From contig BRKX01000015.1 of the NCBI GenBank assembly GCA_026008535.1, positions 19,117,501-19,181,500 on the forward strand: DNA of 64,000 bases. The letters run 5' to 3'. Shown piece after piece: positions 46,173 through 58,878 of the stretch (the stretch's first letter is position 1; every line of letters starts with the position of its first letter). This DNA is from Perilla frutescens (Eukaryota; Streptophyta; Magnoliopsida; Lamiales; Lamiaceae). Made by a program: the position numbers and the translations under genes. Under the pieces are notes generated by a model. The model was not told where the DNA came from. It did no database searches and saw only the letters and a list, made by a program, of their open reading frames with translations.

Positions 46173-46990
46173 GCTCATTTGCAATTCACAACACAAATGA
46201 TACTGACTCCCTTCACAATGGGCAAACACGTGATATTGTGCAAGTAGAGAAAACTATACAAAACTTATCACTTCATGAAAGCAATGCTCATGAGATACCT
46301 ATCAAAAGATCCTCCAAATGCATGTAAATCATGAAGTTATCAGCAATAATCCTAAAAGTTTAAAAATAAAAAATTCCTATAAAAAAACTAAACTATGCAT
46401 CAAATAAAATTAGTTTCCTTTCTTGTTCTTTTCGTTTGTAACTTTGTATAGAGCTATAATCAACTCTAAATCTAAAAACAAACAAATAAAAATAATGTTC
46501 AAGGTTGGTCCTAAAAATGAAAAGAAAAATATTTGAAATCGCACCCAAAAAAAAAATTGACAATGAATGAAACAACAATTAAATTGTGTAGTTATATAAA
46601 ACAAGATGACATAATTTTTTTTAATTATTTTATTAAAAATTATAAAATTACTAAAATGTCATTAATATTTTCAAAATTTGATAGGGGGCAATGGGACATG
46701 GCCCCGTGCCCCTATTTCCTTCCGTCCTTGTCTAGGACGATACTGGCCCATCTGATATGAGATTTGTGCACATTTGATATATAAGAAAATTTGTTGATAT
46801 TATACATGATTGGGAATTTAATTAAATAATAATGGGTTATGTGTAGTTAAAAGTAATGAAAAATTTGACCTAAACCCGTATTTTGCCTAAATATACAGAA
46901 ACAAAAGATAAGTAAACTGTAAAGGACCTAAACCGTATTTTGCCTAAATTAAATCATACAATGAAACGTGATTACGTATTTAGTTTACTA
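46173..46990. other. Non-coding spacer with a short direct repeat
   Basis: 'acctaaacccgtattttgcctaaat' near 46867 and 'acctaaaccgtattttgcctaaat' near 46926 form a short direct repeat. No gene recognised. Confidence 0.45.
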
Positions 46991-46999
46991 ATTTGTCAT

Positions 47000-47822
47000 G
47001 GAAAATTCTAAACATAGCCCCCATTTTTCTCTTCGTAGCCCCCAAAATTATTTAAAATATAATTAATATTTTTAAGACAATTTTATCCTTATAATCTTAA
47101 AAAATTATAGAAAATAAAATAAAGCCCCTCAATATATGTATAGCCCCTCGATATAAAATCTCTTGTGGTTTGTATATCAAGGCGTTGAAGAGGGGTGGAG
47201 ATCAAAGTATTCAATCGTCGGTGAAATGTAGATTTAGCTCATGTTGGATTCCAATGAGAAGGTCCACGGCGGAAGAGCTGATAATTGTGATGAAAAGCTT
47301 CAGTGACGATGCTCAGATCATCAGCAACATCTACAAAGGGGTGATGAAGAATGGTGAGGAGGTGATGATGATCGAGATGAAGCAGATGAGATTGGGGGGG
47401 ACTCGACAGTTGATAGATGTTCATTCAGGAATGAAGCATGTGAACATCGTCAATCTCCTCTGCTGCACTGAACTGGCACATAGAAGGACTCAAATATCCT
47501 TTGACGTTGCAGCTATCTGCACTATTCTTTTCCTCTGGTTACACTCAATTGAGCCTAACACAAGGGTACTAATCTTGAACATGGCATGCTAGAAATCTCT
47601 AGAGTTTGTGGCAAAATAGAAGAGCTCGAGTTTATTCATTTTTCTTTCTCTATTTTTTTAATTACAAGGGTGTGGGGGCTATATACTTGTATTGGGATGC
47701 TTTATTTCAATTTCTAGGGTTTTTTAAATAATGGGACAAAATTGTCCAAAAAATATAAATTATATTTTAAATAATTTTGGGGGCTGCAAAGAGAAAAATG
47801 GGGGCTGTGTTTAGAATTTCCC
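47000..47822. mobile_element. Pack-MULE carrying a kinase gene fragment, 823 bp
   Basis: The left TIR ggaaaattctaaacatagcc and the inverse of the right end (gggaaattctaaacacagcc) match for about 90 bp, including 'agcccccatttttctctt' and 'agcccccaaaattatttaaa'. Perfect 9-bp TSD ATTTGTCAT (46991-46999, 47823-47831). The interior is less AT-rich than the surroundings and reads as part of a protein kinase. Long TIRs, a 9-bp TSD and a host-gene fragment together define a Pack-MULE. Confidence 0.9.
47254..47478 (+). pseudogene. Captured receptor-like kinase fragment (N-lobe)
   Basis: The frame reads FSDDAQIISNIYKGVMKNGE, then EVMMIEMKQMRLGGTRQLID and GMKHVNIVNLLCCTEL. This follows the kinase N-lobe from the Gly-rich loop (xYKGVMKNGEEV) through the helix C region to the NHxNIVNLLGCC strand. 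The catalytic lysine of the VAxK motif is replaced (MMIE), the Gly-rich loop is degraded (IISNI), and everything after the N-lobe is absent. Parent gene unknown. It could be expressed as a chimeric RNA but cannot be an active kinase. Confidence 0.75.
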
Positions 47823-48184
47823 ATTTGTCATGCATGTGAGTAATCTCTTTCCATAATTATGCCGAGTTTTTTTTATTTACATCTAATCTAATTTGTATTG
47901 CTTTAATCGATATATTAATATTAAATAAAAAATTGAAGTAATTATGATTATATATAAAATACTATTATTTTGGAAAAATGAAAAAGGAAACTAGTTATAG
48001 TTTTGGGAACAATAATACTTCACTTTCCTCAGAAACGTGAGACACATATTATTTCGGGAATTACTTCTATTATTGGAAAAAATAATGCTTTCCTTTGTTT
48101 TTTCGGAACAATATTTTAATTTCCTTAGAAACATAAAAATAGTAAAATATTATCAGTTCTATTTTCTTTTTGAATTTTTTTAAG

Positions 48185-48329
48185 AGAAAATTACTTATTG
48201 CGAGTTCTGCCTCTTCACCGTTCTCCGGCAATTTAAATTCGTTGTTTCTCAAATCGTGGCGCCCAGAAAATCCGGTTCATCATCGAACCGCTTCGCCGTC
48301 GTTTCTACGAAGGGCCAGCCTCCGAAAAG
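48185..48329 (+). other. Probable 5' UTR exon of the 49-53 kb gene
   Basis: GC-richer exon-like stretch with no ATG, ending GAAAAG|GTGAAA, a good splice donor. A matching acceptor (ttgttttgcag) ends at 48998, after an intron rich in T and with a (GT)n run at 48929-48946. The start is approximate. Confidence 0.5.
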
Positions 48330-48741
48330 GTGAAATATCCGATTACTTTTGGTTTTCGCAATCAGTTGCATGCCGTCATTTTATGTCGCGTTTATGAAGC
48401 AATTCTCTCTGCATGCGAAGTTAATTGACGTAACTGAGTGGCAGAACGATATATATCAGTTTGCAGAAACGGTGGATCTCTTTATGTTCAATTTTGTTAC
48501 TTTGCGTTGAATTTTGATGATGCGAATTTAGGTTTTATCGTATGTGGAAATTGATCTCGTCGATGGTTTAATTGATGTGGAAAAGATGTGCTGTTTGATC
48601 TACCGTACATTATGAGATATTTTTTTTGGATATTAGCACCTATCGTCTCTGGCAATTGATTTTACAGAATTAATTTCCCTTTGTAAATGGGGTACGGTTG
48701 TTGTTAGAAATGGATATTCATCCTCACAAAACCGGCTTTTG

Positions 48742-48824
48742 TAGGGGATGGTTGCCCTCACCTTAATAAGTTGCCCTTTCCTTGTAAGGGATGGTTGCCC
48801 TCACCTTAATAAGTGGCACATACT
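48742..48824 (+). repeat. Two-copy tandem repeat in the 5' intron
   Basis: 'gggatggttgccctcaccttaataagt' occurs at about 48746 and 48788, period about 42-43 bp, with 'ttgccctttccttgtaa' between. Confidence 0.85.
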
Positions 48825-49147
48825 ACTTTCCCCAACCAATGGGGGATATTTAACAGTTGTCCTTTCGATGCATAAGGATACAAATTTAGAGTAGATTGAT
48901 TAAGTTAAATTCTTAAGAAGCTGTTTTGTGTGTGTGTGTGTGTTTCTGATTACTGAAAGTTAGATCTTACCATTTATGATCTTGTCTTTGTTTTGCAGTA
49001 AGAATTTTGGTGGAGAATGTATCTCTTGATGAGATTGAATAACCAAACTGCATCTGATCAGGAGCAACGGTCTGTGAAGAAGATACGAGCAGAGCCAAAT
49101 TATTCTTCACAAATTATTCTGAATCCTGCAATCCAGAGAATGGCAGC

Positions 49148-52100
49148 ATGGCAGGTTTAAGTGGAAAGAGTAACTGTCGAGTTGATAGCCATATTGATGT
49201 TTCCGAAGATGACGGGTTGATAATTATTGCAGATAGTATGGTCTCTTTCTTGATCTTAATTGGTTACATTATTCAGTTACCTGTAAAGTTGGTCAGAAAT
49301 TGTTTTTTCGGAAATGGTGGTAATAATCGTTATACAGGGATTGATTAGTTATGACCTTTCTTTTAAGCTTAAGTTTTCTATTTCACTGGGTGAAGAAACA
49401 TAAGGAAATATGAAGTTGTTACGGAAAGAGGATTGGAATGTAATGAACTTTGAGCTATAGTCATGCTGAATGCATTTTCCCTTACGCTGAAACCAATGTT
49501 TTGAAGGCATTATTGTTTCGTGAGCAGGGAACACGTTGATGATTCTATAATTCTAGCTGACTGAGGAATGTTTGTCCAGGTTCAACTTTTGCATGTTTGT
49601 TTGCCTGTCAGTATGTGTTACGTCTAAAACTTTGCCAATGCTTTCTATGTGCTGGCTGTAAACTTCTTTTCCTTTCATTTTCGTTCCTTAAAAAATAAAA
49701 TATGTAACTAATACTGAAGACAAACTTAGCCTTTGGTTGCACCCAGTGTATAGATTTTGAATCACGATAGCAATACATCGGTTTAGCATCTAAAAGTGTT
49801 CTTACCGAGTTATATCTTCATTGACTTCAGTTTCCAAAGAAACGATTTCATGAAATATGATTAGTTAATTTTTGCAATTTTCAAATATTTCCAGACTATT
49901 TTTAACTCCTATTTTGCGTTTCTCTGAAGAAATACCTGACAATTGGCAAGGTGCACCGGACATACATTCCTATCAATCTCTAGATCGCAACTTTGTTTTT
50001 GCTGGTAGCGGTTTTCTTTTTTTAATCTATTTCTCACTTATGTTCAATCTGTTGGTTTTGCATTTAAACATATGTGGATGTTCTTGCAAGGTGAACAGGT
50101 CCAATTGCTTATATGTTTGTCTGCAAATGAGCACAATTCAGGGATTATTACATCTTCAGAAAATGTGATTGGACAGAGGCCCCCAAGACAAAACAGAAAG
50201 GTAGAAGAAACAATTTCAGTTTCACAAGCAGAGTGTGCAAACACTGGTGAACAGAACAATCAACATGGTGAGGCTAGAGGGAAGATGGATTCACAACAGG
50301 ATGCCTCGACAGGAAAATCCTTTGTTAGATCTGATGATCAGAGGATACTACAGACCGGTCAGTTTTTGCAAAGATTTAAAAACTCTCATTTCTTTGCTCG
50401 AATTTCGGAGTCAGATGAACCTCTTTGGTCTGAGAGAAGTGCTCAAGAAGCGTGTTTCAAGTTAATGGAGACATCCAAAGAGAGGTTGAGTGGAGATTCT
50501 TCAGAAACTGCACAGATTCTGAAGAACAACAACCCTACAAGTGTTGTGATTGACAGAGGACAATTGCATTCCCCTACATCTGGGGGAATCGCCAGGGGTG
50601 CTGCCAAGTGCTTCTCCCTTTCAAATGGGGACATAGTGGTATGTTTCCCAGAACGTGAATACATAAATATTTCTTTCACTTTTATTTTTTATTTTGTAGC
50701 CTGGGAAGATTATGAGTGTCATTGATATTTTCTTCACTCTCTTACTCTTCAAAGTCTTAGGGGGAGCATTTTTGGTTATTCTTTAACTAGCTAATGTAGA
50801 ATCTAAAAGATGGTACGTGTATGCTAGTTCTGTAGGTCATGGAAAATCTTTCTTTAAAAATGATGAAGAATTTGCAATTACAGTTCAAGTGTGGCCTGAA
50901 CTTATTGAGGAGATCTGTTTTCTTGTTTGGAAGGATGCAGGTGATTTTACAGGTAAAGGTTGGGATTGAGTTTATGAGGGATCCGATCCTGGAGATTCTT
51001 CAATTTGAAAAGTATCATGAAAGAAACCCATTCCCTGAGAATCAGCAAGTTCGAGGTTCTTCTAATGAAGACCCTTATGGAGAATTGTTAAACTGGTTGC
51101 TTCCTTTGAATAATGCTCGTCGACCATCCCCCGCTCGTATATCTCCTGAATTGAGTTCGAGATCAAGTATGCAGGGCACATACACAAAACGAGGAGTGTC
51201 TGTATCTTCTGGTTCAGAGCTTTTCTCCTTTGGTCATGTTAGAAGTTATTCTATGTCCTCACTTCAGCCGAATAAAGGACCACCTGAAGCTAAGACAACA
51301 CTCAATGCTAAACCCAGCTTAGTCCAAGAAGATCGCTATCAATTTTCATTTAGGAGTTTTGTTGAAATTGGAAATAATGGAAATGAGAAACTACTATCTT
51401 TCCGTGGTGTGTCGTTGGTGCCAGATAGATTTTCTGTTCAGTGTGGTCTGGAAGGAGTTTTTACTCCTGTAAGAAGGTGGAGGAGGAAAATTGAGTTGAT
51501 ACAGCCGCTGGAAATTCATTCCTTTTCTGTTGATTGCAACACAGATGATCTTCTTTGTGTTCATATAAAGGTGTTGTGTCTTTCATCATCCTTCATTCCC
51601 ATCTCTCTCTTATCTCTCTCATGTTAGTTTACTGGTTGAATATGGAAAATGTGATGTTTTTCAATTCTTTGGGATTTAAATCAATTGAATGACTTGAAAT
51701 CTATTTTTATTTTGCAGAATGTTTCCCCTGCTTTTGCACCAGATGTGGTGGTGTTTTTAGATTCCATAACAATGGTTTTTGAAGAGGCCTCAAGTAATGG
51801 ACCACCGTTATCTCTACCAGTTACTTGCATTGAAGCTGGGAACGACTACAGTTTGCCGAACTTAGCACTCAGGTTTTGGTCTGCTTGACATCTTAATTTA
51901 AGTTCCAGTCAATTGATTTAGGATATAATAATCTTGTGAGTCGAGTGCAACATTGGTGCTAGGATCTCAGTTTTCCCTTATCCAAAAAGTGTAACCTCAG
52001 TTTCATAACAATGTTGCCCGTAATTGCTTCAATGAAAGGAAACAACTGCTTGATGCTTCAACAATATCACTAAACCATAAATAAGAATCTTGATTTACTT

Positions 52101-53343
52101 CTGCGCTATTATCTGTACAATTGACAGGAAAGGTGAAGAACATTCTTTTATTCTCAAACCGGTGACGATGTTGTGGAAGCATCCAAAAGGTCAGAATGAT
52201 AGTAATGTAGGACAGCCACGCAGATCAACTCGAACCGCTATATCAAGTCGGCATTCATCCTCCAATATGGAATGGAGACATAGCGATCCACCTGCTGTTC
52301 AATATGCAGTTCTTGTATCATGTCGATGCAATTATACTGGTACAATGCCTGAAATTATGCAATCATCAAGTTTAAATGGAGTGTACAATTCTTCTTTTTT
52401 TAATAATTCTTACCCTTATTTGTAGAATCAAAGTTGTTCTATAGGCATCCGGTAAACTGGCAGCCTCGTATTGCAGGAGATCTTATGCTCTCTGTTGCAT
52501 CTGAAATATCAAGACAAACACTTGCATCTCATGGAACTCAGCTTCCATTTCAGGTCTAGCAATTAATTAGTCTTGTTCAGTATGAAATTACGAACTTCGT
52601 CTCAGGTGGTTCACATTTTCAGGCAATAACTCTTCACGCGTCAAATATGACATCTGACGATCTGACATTGACAGTTCTGGCTCCGACACCATTAACAACT
52701 CCTTCTCTAGTATTTGAAGGTGGTGTACAAGGGCTGAGTTCAGTGCCTCTAAATCAATCATATTCTATCAACAACCAACCTGTGCCCTTATCGAATATGA
52801 TTCCAAATATTCATCTTAGTTGCACACATTTATGTTTGCGCTCTCGAGTTCCACTAGGGTATGTTACGTTACTCTTTGTTGTTCTATGTTACTGTTAGTT
52901 ATAACTTAGTTAATGCTATCTCAGTTTATTAATTAACCTTTGCACCAGATGCGTCCCTTCTAAATCTACGGTGGCCATCAATCTTGAACTACTCCCTCTC
53001 ACAGATGGCATAATATCTCTTGATTCTCTACAAATTGCTGTTAAGGAGAAAGGTAGTAATGTATCATCTTTCAACTTCTAGTCTGTGGATCCAGCACACA
53101 TTAGACAACAATAGTGCATTTTCAATTACTACAGCTCTATTGCCTCAAGTTTTGCTATGCTCTATTTATTTTACTCATATAAATAGAGGGTAATTTCTTC
53201 TGGCTGTTACTCTGCTTTCATTTCTTCTATTCTCTTTGAGTTAATGATAAAGCTTTCATTTGGGTATCACAGGTTGTACTTATACGCCAAAGCACACATT
53301 GAAGATTGCTGCAGCTTCCAGCACTGCATCCGTTATAATGTGA
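49148..53343 (+). CDS. Conserved plant protein, ten coding exons, possibly Trs65/TRAPPII-related
   Basis: Exons I read: 49148-49235, 49930-50004, 50091-50638, 50941-51570, 51718-51872, 52128-52339, 52426-52553, 52623-52858, 52949-53052, 53273-53343. All introns are GT...AG, all phases agree, and the total is 2247 nt (748 codons plus stop). Landmarks: DVSEDDGLIII, then IPDNWQGAPDI; QRFKNSHFFARISESDEPLW; SLSNGDIV-VILQVKVGIEF; GVFTPVRRWRRKIELIQPLE; EEHSFILKP; VSCRCNYT; SRVPLG-CVPSKSTVAINLELLPLTDG. From memory these match a single-copy plant family whose C-terminal Ig-like part has been linked to Trs65 of the TRAPPII Golgi tethering complex; that is tentative. The start is uncertain: an ATG at 49017 opens 46 codons in another frame (see findings). 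Several weak ends could move by a few bases. Confidence 0.8.
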
Positions 53344-55312
53344 GGTTGCTACAATTACAATCAATTTTTTTTATGCTTATGTTTTGTTTCTACCATCGTG
53401 GTCTCTAAAGTCTTGCACCTGTGATCTCGACTATATGAGCTGCTAGTTTTGCAAATAAATTTGAATTAACTGGCACTTGTGATCTCGACTCTATGAAGTA
53501 TTAGTAATATACTTCATAGAGAAGGCGAATCTCGTGTTACTCAGTCCAGTTGCGATATTTGAACTAGTGCTTTTTTCTTCTCATATGCTTAAAAGCAAGC
53601 GGGTTTAGATAGCGGCATGTGTAAGTAAAAGAGTCCAATCTATAACAGATAAAAGAAGCAGTGATGTAAGTTTTAAGTTGGTATGAATATGTTAGATATA
53701 GTCTGCGTTAGAGCATACTGCAAAAATGTTGTATTTCTTTCAATAGTAACTTAGTGAGATGCACGAGTCTTCATTGCGTTTTTTAAGTTGTTTTAATCCA
53801 TATGAATGAGAAAGCCTCTTTGGTGTGTGTGGTTTGGTGCTCATCTTGTTCAATATTTCCTATATGATACGTTGTAAAATGTGATCAACATCACCTTTTT
53901 CATTGTGCATACTGCTGTTGCTACACCTTGCTGAATATTGAATTATAAAACCCGTGATTCATTTCATCAAAATACATACTATATCTGTGTCACGCATAAC
54001 ATACGAGAAGAAATGTAGAATTTGATGCAATCAAAGTAGACACAAGTCATTGTGTTTGATTTTTATTTTATTTTTTGGGCATTTCCAGCAAAATGTCTAG
54101 GCAGTGTGATTTTTGGGGAATTTCATTGTCATGTGGGATCAAATTGACTAGTTCTAGATGAATTTATCGAGGCTGATTGCAACAAGGTCAAGGTAAACCT
54201 CATAATTGTGACATGTTTGCATTTGATTAATTAGAGGTCAATATTATGATGAGATCTGTGACATCTCTTCATTAGATATAGTTTGAGTCACTTTCGAAAC
54301 ATGCTTGATATTACGCAATTTCAAATTAATTTATGAGTAATTATTAGATCAGAGCTCTAAAAATTTCAACATGGAAAACACAGGGACAGCTCGCTTCTGC
54401 ATCACTCAAAGTCCAATCCTATTTTGGTTAGGTAAATGAACAACTGGACCTTGACCTTTTGGCAACATTATGCCCAATGAAAAATTATTCAAACAATGAT
54501 TGTGCGTTACATAATCATAAAACAAAAAAGGAAAAAATATTGCCCTCTCATGCTTGACATAGTAGAAAAAACATTATGCCCAAATGAAAATCACTCCGTG
54601 TGCATTTTCTGACACTGATTAACTGGTTATGGGTTATCCCGTCATTAAAAAAAACACACACACACACACATACACGCACATTTCCTTGAAAGACATTATT
54701 GGGAAAGGCTTCCTTTTTTTCTTCAAGATTAATGGGCGGGATTAATTTTGACTCTAATAAATTTGCATATTTAGAAACAAATGAAAATAAGATGAGATGT
54801 TTTTAACGTTGCAAGCATTATAAAATTTACTTTGTTGTTGAATATCGCGTGAGTGACAAATTTAAATGACAAGTCAAATTATGTTAGTGTGAGAGTTTTC
54901 TGGTTGTCTGATTTCTTATAAATGGGAAAAAATAGGATTATTGTGTCACGTAAGTCAAATGATCAGGCAATTGTGATGCATTGCGTGGTGATTTCCTCTT
55001 TTTAATTGCGACAATTCAACTATTCTGTACGGCTGAAAAGTAACCATATTGGAACTTGGAAGTATTCAATTGAAAGTGGTAAATTGCAAAACTGTTTTCA
55101 CACTAGAACCTAATTTACTTTTCAGTTTCACCAGAAAGCAAACAAGATTTCGCACAAAATCCACACACGAGATACAATATTGTATATATGTTACGTACAT
55201 ACAATGATAATAATTACATAGTATTATCTAATGATGATATTGCGGCATACCTGCAATAAAACTAGAAGATATGGACTAAGATAAAAAAAAATCATAATTA
55301 TTGAAACCAAGG
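53344..55312. other. 3' flank and intergenic DNA
   Basis: No gene recognised. Holds a hairpin at 53489-53521 and a (CA)n run near 54654-54669. The first few hundred bases should include the 3' UTR of the upstream gene. Confidence 0.5.
53489..53521. repeat. 13-bp perfect inverted repeat, 7-base loop
   Basis: ctctatgaagtat - 7 bases - atacttcatagag, about 150 bp after the stop codon of the upstream gene. Not followed by a T run. Could be a 3' UTR hairpin or a tiny foldback insertion. Confidence 0.75.
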
Positions 55313-55456
55313 TTTTTTTTTTTTTTTTTGTCAAGAGTAACCCCGCAGCCGCTACCGAGGTGCGCACTGGATAGTGGTGTTGATGATGGGATTCGAATTT
55401 AAGATATTTGGCCTCAAGATAACACCACTCCACCACTGGGCCATCCCCAAGGAGAC
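55313..55456 (-). mobile_element. tRNA-derived SINE, second family or diverged member
   Basis: On the minus strand it begins gtctccttggggatggccca (box A TGGCCCAGTGGTGG, 55430-55443), has box B-like AAATTCGAATCCC (55388-55400), and ends in a long poly-A (the plus-strand T run 55313-55329). The middle differs from the two SINEs at 2247 and 18610, and the tail 'cgcacctcggtagcggctgcggggtt' is distinct, so it is probably another family. No clean TSD was found. Confidence 0.75.
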
Positions 55457-55812
55457 GGTTGGTTGGTTGTTTTGTTTGCATAAAGTATTGCTTGTGATCT
55501 CCAATTTATGAAAATTTGCAAGAGAGTATGCTTGAGAAATGACAGTTATACTATATGTCCTATGATACTACATTTTTTAGTGTTGAGATATCACATGAGT
55601 TATTATTATTTTAAAGCTTATATCAATACAATAAGTCAATAAGTATTTACAGGTACCCAACATCGTGTTGTGTATAAATAATACTCATCTTCTATAAATT
55701 TTTTTTCTCACTTATAGATATCTTGGAAAGATGACGAGTTTAATGCAATATATTAGCAATTCATTCATGTTAGAAATGTGTGTTCAAATTAAAAGCTAAA
55801 GTGAGTAGATAG
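55457..55812. other. AT-rich spacer before the Copia insertion
   Basis: No gene seen. Confidence 0.5.
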
Positions 55813-56026
55813 TGATGAAATCCTGTCCACTTGTCTGTCTACGTGACATCTAGATATTTTTATTTAGATATTTTCTGCCTACGTGGCATCTGATTAGCTC
55901 ACAGATTGTATATAAATAAGATCACCACTGTTGCATTGCTTAAGTGTGAAATAATACAGAATTTTTCTTTCTCCCAAATTTATGCACACAACGTGTTTGG
56001 TTTTATGATTCATTCACAATTTAACA
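55813..56026 (+). repeat. 5' LTR of compact Copia, 214 bp
   Basis: Same length as the 3' LTR at 60714-60927. Differences include cctgtcc/catgtcc and gtgacatctag/gtggcatcttg. Confidence 0.93.
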
Positions 56027-56283
56027 TGGCATCAAGAGCAAATTGATCGGGTTTTTCGATTATGTTTTTCATTTTTACTCCGATTAACTGAGAGATCTTC
56101 TTCAAAATTCCACGATTACCGATTGCGATGACTAAATGAAGGAAAACTGCTTGGCGGAATGCTAAAGCAGAGGAACTTGGTTTCGCGTTCGAGCATGATG
56201 ATGAAGGCACATCAAATACTCCTCCTCCTGCTGATGAGTTTCCTCCGATCAATACAGCTTCGACACGATCTGAGAATCGAGGT

Positions 56284-58878
56284 ATGGAAGTTACCTCATT
56301 TGCTCGGAATGAGCTTAATAATACGAGATTACTTGCAAATGATGAATTTTATGTGGCTGCGAATGAACACCCTGGCATGAGTCTGACTTCAGATCTTTTT
56401 GATGGACACAACTTTCATAGTTGGTGTCGAGCGGTTAAGAGAGGCTTAGATGCTCGTAATAAACTAGGTTTTGTTGATGGAAATTTGAGTGAACCTAGTA
56501 GAGATTCTATTGATCATAAAAGATGGATTAAAGCTGATTATCTAGTGTTTAATTGGTTGTGTAACTCGGTTTTTAAGGAATTGTCCAGAGGTCTACAACA
56601 CTTAGCCACATCTTGAGATCTTTGGGATGAACTTCATAGACAATTCGGTAAACATAATGGACCGAGGATTTATAAAGTTCGGAGGGAGATTGCTTCATTC
56701 ACTCAACAAACACAGTCAGTTCTTTTTTATTTTAATAACCTTAGCGCACTGTGGGATGAACTCAGTTTATTGAAGAATATGCGAGAGTGTACCTGCGAGG
56801 CAGCTGATGATTTTAAGGTTGATATGGAAGAAGAGAGGATGATGCAATTTCTTATGGGAATTAATGACACACATGAGCCTGTTAGACAACAGATTTTGCT
56901 GCTACATCTATTACCAAATGTCAGTCAGACATATGGAATGGTTTTGCAAGTGGAAGAGCAGTTGCATGTTTCAGCCAAGTTTGCTGAACAAACAGAGCAC
57001 AGTGCCATGTATTTCAATCAGAACAAGATCTTTCCAAAGGAAGGTTATAAGAGAAAACTGACTAAAGAAGAAAAGATGAAGTTGAAATGTGATTATTGTG
57101 GAAGAACAGGACATGTTAAGAAGGATTGTTTTGAGGTTATTGGAGTGCCAGATTGGTACAAAAGGTTTAAGGAAGATAGAGGTAAGGCTAAAGTTAATCT
57201 GGCTGCTGAGAAAGGTGTTGCAGACAGCAAGATATATGCTCCTACTGCTAGCGTAGGGGGTTTCGAGTTTGACAAAGCTATGCAGAGTGAACTTATCAAA
57301 CACTTTGCTACTTTTCTTCAAAGTCAAGGGAAGTCAGATACTTCAACAACTGTGTCTGGATCACAAACCGCACAAATGGCAGAGGTGGATAACCAGGAGA
57401 CCATAGCATATACAGGTCATTATGCTTTTGGTTTATCAGAGAAGACTCATCATGATGAATGGATTATGGACTCTGGAGCTAGTAATCATATGTGCTCCAA
57501 GGCTGAACTTCTTATGAATATAAGAAAATTGGAACATCCAGTAAGAATCTTCTTACCAGATGGCAATAGTATTTGGACGTCTTTGGCAGGGGATGCTGAT
57601 ATTACTCCATCAGTAAAGCTGGTAGGGGTCTTATATGCTCCAGAATTCACACATAATTTGATTTCAATAGGACAGTTAACTAAGGCTTTACAGTGTAGAG
57701 TCACTTTCCTTTCATCACATTGTTTGATCCAGAAGATTGATACTGGGAATGTTCTTGGTATTGGAAAACTAAGAAACTCATTATATACACTGAAGCATGA
57801 GTATCAGTTTACTGTTACTCTGAGTGTTCAAGGAGAGCCTTCACTCAAGGATTTACATGCCATTCTTGGCCATCTTTCCATTACCACTATGAAACATATG
57901 AAGTGTCTTAAGAAAAGATATAGCGATCTAGACTATCAGGCTTTGGAGAGTTGTGATATTTGCCACAAGGCCAAGCAATAGAGAACTCCATTCCTAGTGT
58001 TAGGAAGAATGAGTACTTGCCTATTCCATGTTATACATGCAGATGTGTGGGGTCCATATGCAGAAACTGGTGTGACCAATACACCTTATTTTTTGACTCT
58101 TGTGGATGATTGTAGCAGAGCTACTTGGACCTTCCTTTTTAGTAGCAAAGGAAGAGTTTGGCATATTCTGAAGCTATTCTTGCAGATGGTGAAGACACAG
58201 TATAGTAAAGATGTTCACATTATCAGATCAGACAATAGGACCGAGTTTGTAGGACAACAAACTCAGATTGTCCTGCAAGAGCAGGGCATTGTTCACCAGA
58301 AAACTTGTGTGTATTCACCACAACAAAATGGGGTGGTGGAAAGGAAGCATAGACATCTCTTACAAGTGGCTCGGGCTCTCATGTTCCAAAGTAATATTCC
58401 TTCTAAATTCTGGCCTTACTCAATACTTTATGCTACCTTTTTGATTAACCGCTTGGCCTCTGCAGTTTTGGAGTGGAAAACTCCTTTTGAGATCCTACAT
58501 GGTGCACCAGCTCCAGTTCTTATAGTCAAGCCTTTTGGTTGCTTGGCTTATGTTGTTAATACAACACATTCCAAATCCAAATTCTCTCCCAGAGGTACTC
58601 AGTGCATTTATTTAGGTCCTTCAACCCAGAACAAAGGTCATATTCTTTATGATCTTGTTTCTTGCAAAATCAAAATATCTAGAGATGTTGATTTTTTCCC
58701 TACAGTGTTTCCTTTGAATTCTAGTGTCCCTCATGTCCTTCCTTTTCAATCATTTGATGATTCTACTCTGCCTCCTACAGGTCCTAACCTGTCTGTCTCT
58801 GACATCATTCCAGTTGCTGACCTTCAACTGTTACACAACACTCTGCTTAGCAGCCACATTTCCCTTCTGAGAAGGTAG
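56284..58878 (+). pseudogene. Copia gag, protease and integrase, three stops
   Basis: One frame throughout, interrupted by TGA after HLATS (56614), TAG after CHKAKQ (57979) and TAG at 58876. Gag: LTSDLFDGHNFHSWCRAVKR and a CCHC knuckle CDYCGRTGHVKKDC (about 57088-57129). Protease: WIMDSGASNHM (57461). Pre-integrase: LHAILGHLSITTMKHMK, then CDICHKAKQ. Integrase core: IHADVWGPY, VDDCSRATWTFLF, RSDNRTEFVG and SPQQNGVVERKHR. The gag start is uncertain; an upstream ATG near 56127 is closed at once by a stop. Confidence 0.87.

Noticed and set aside
48170..48397. Coding first exon (MNFFKRKLL...) for the 49-53 kb gene
   Set aside because: The frame starts at TTG, the exon has no ATG, and splicing to 48999 meets stops at 49040 and 49055.
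58795..58810. Extending the Sirevirus palindrome finding to the compact Copia (ctgtctgtctctgacatc)
   Set aside because: Only one partial copy there, which is expected by chance in serine-rich coding sequence.
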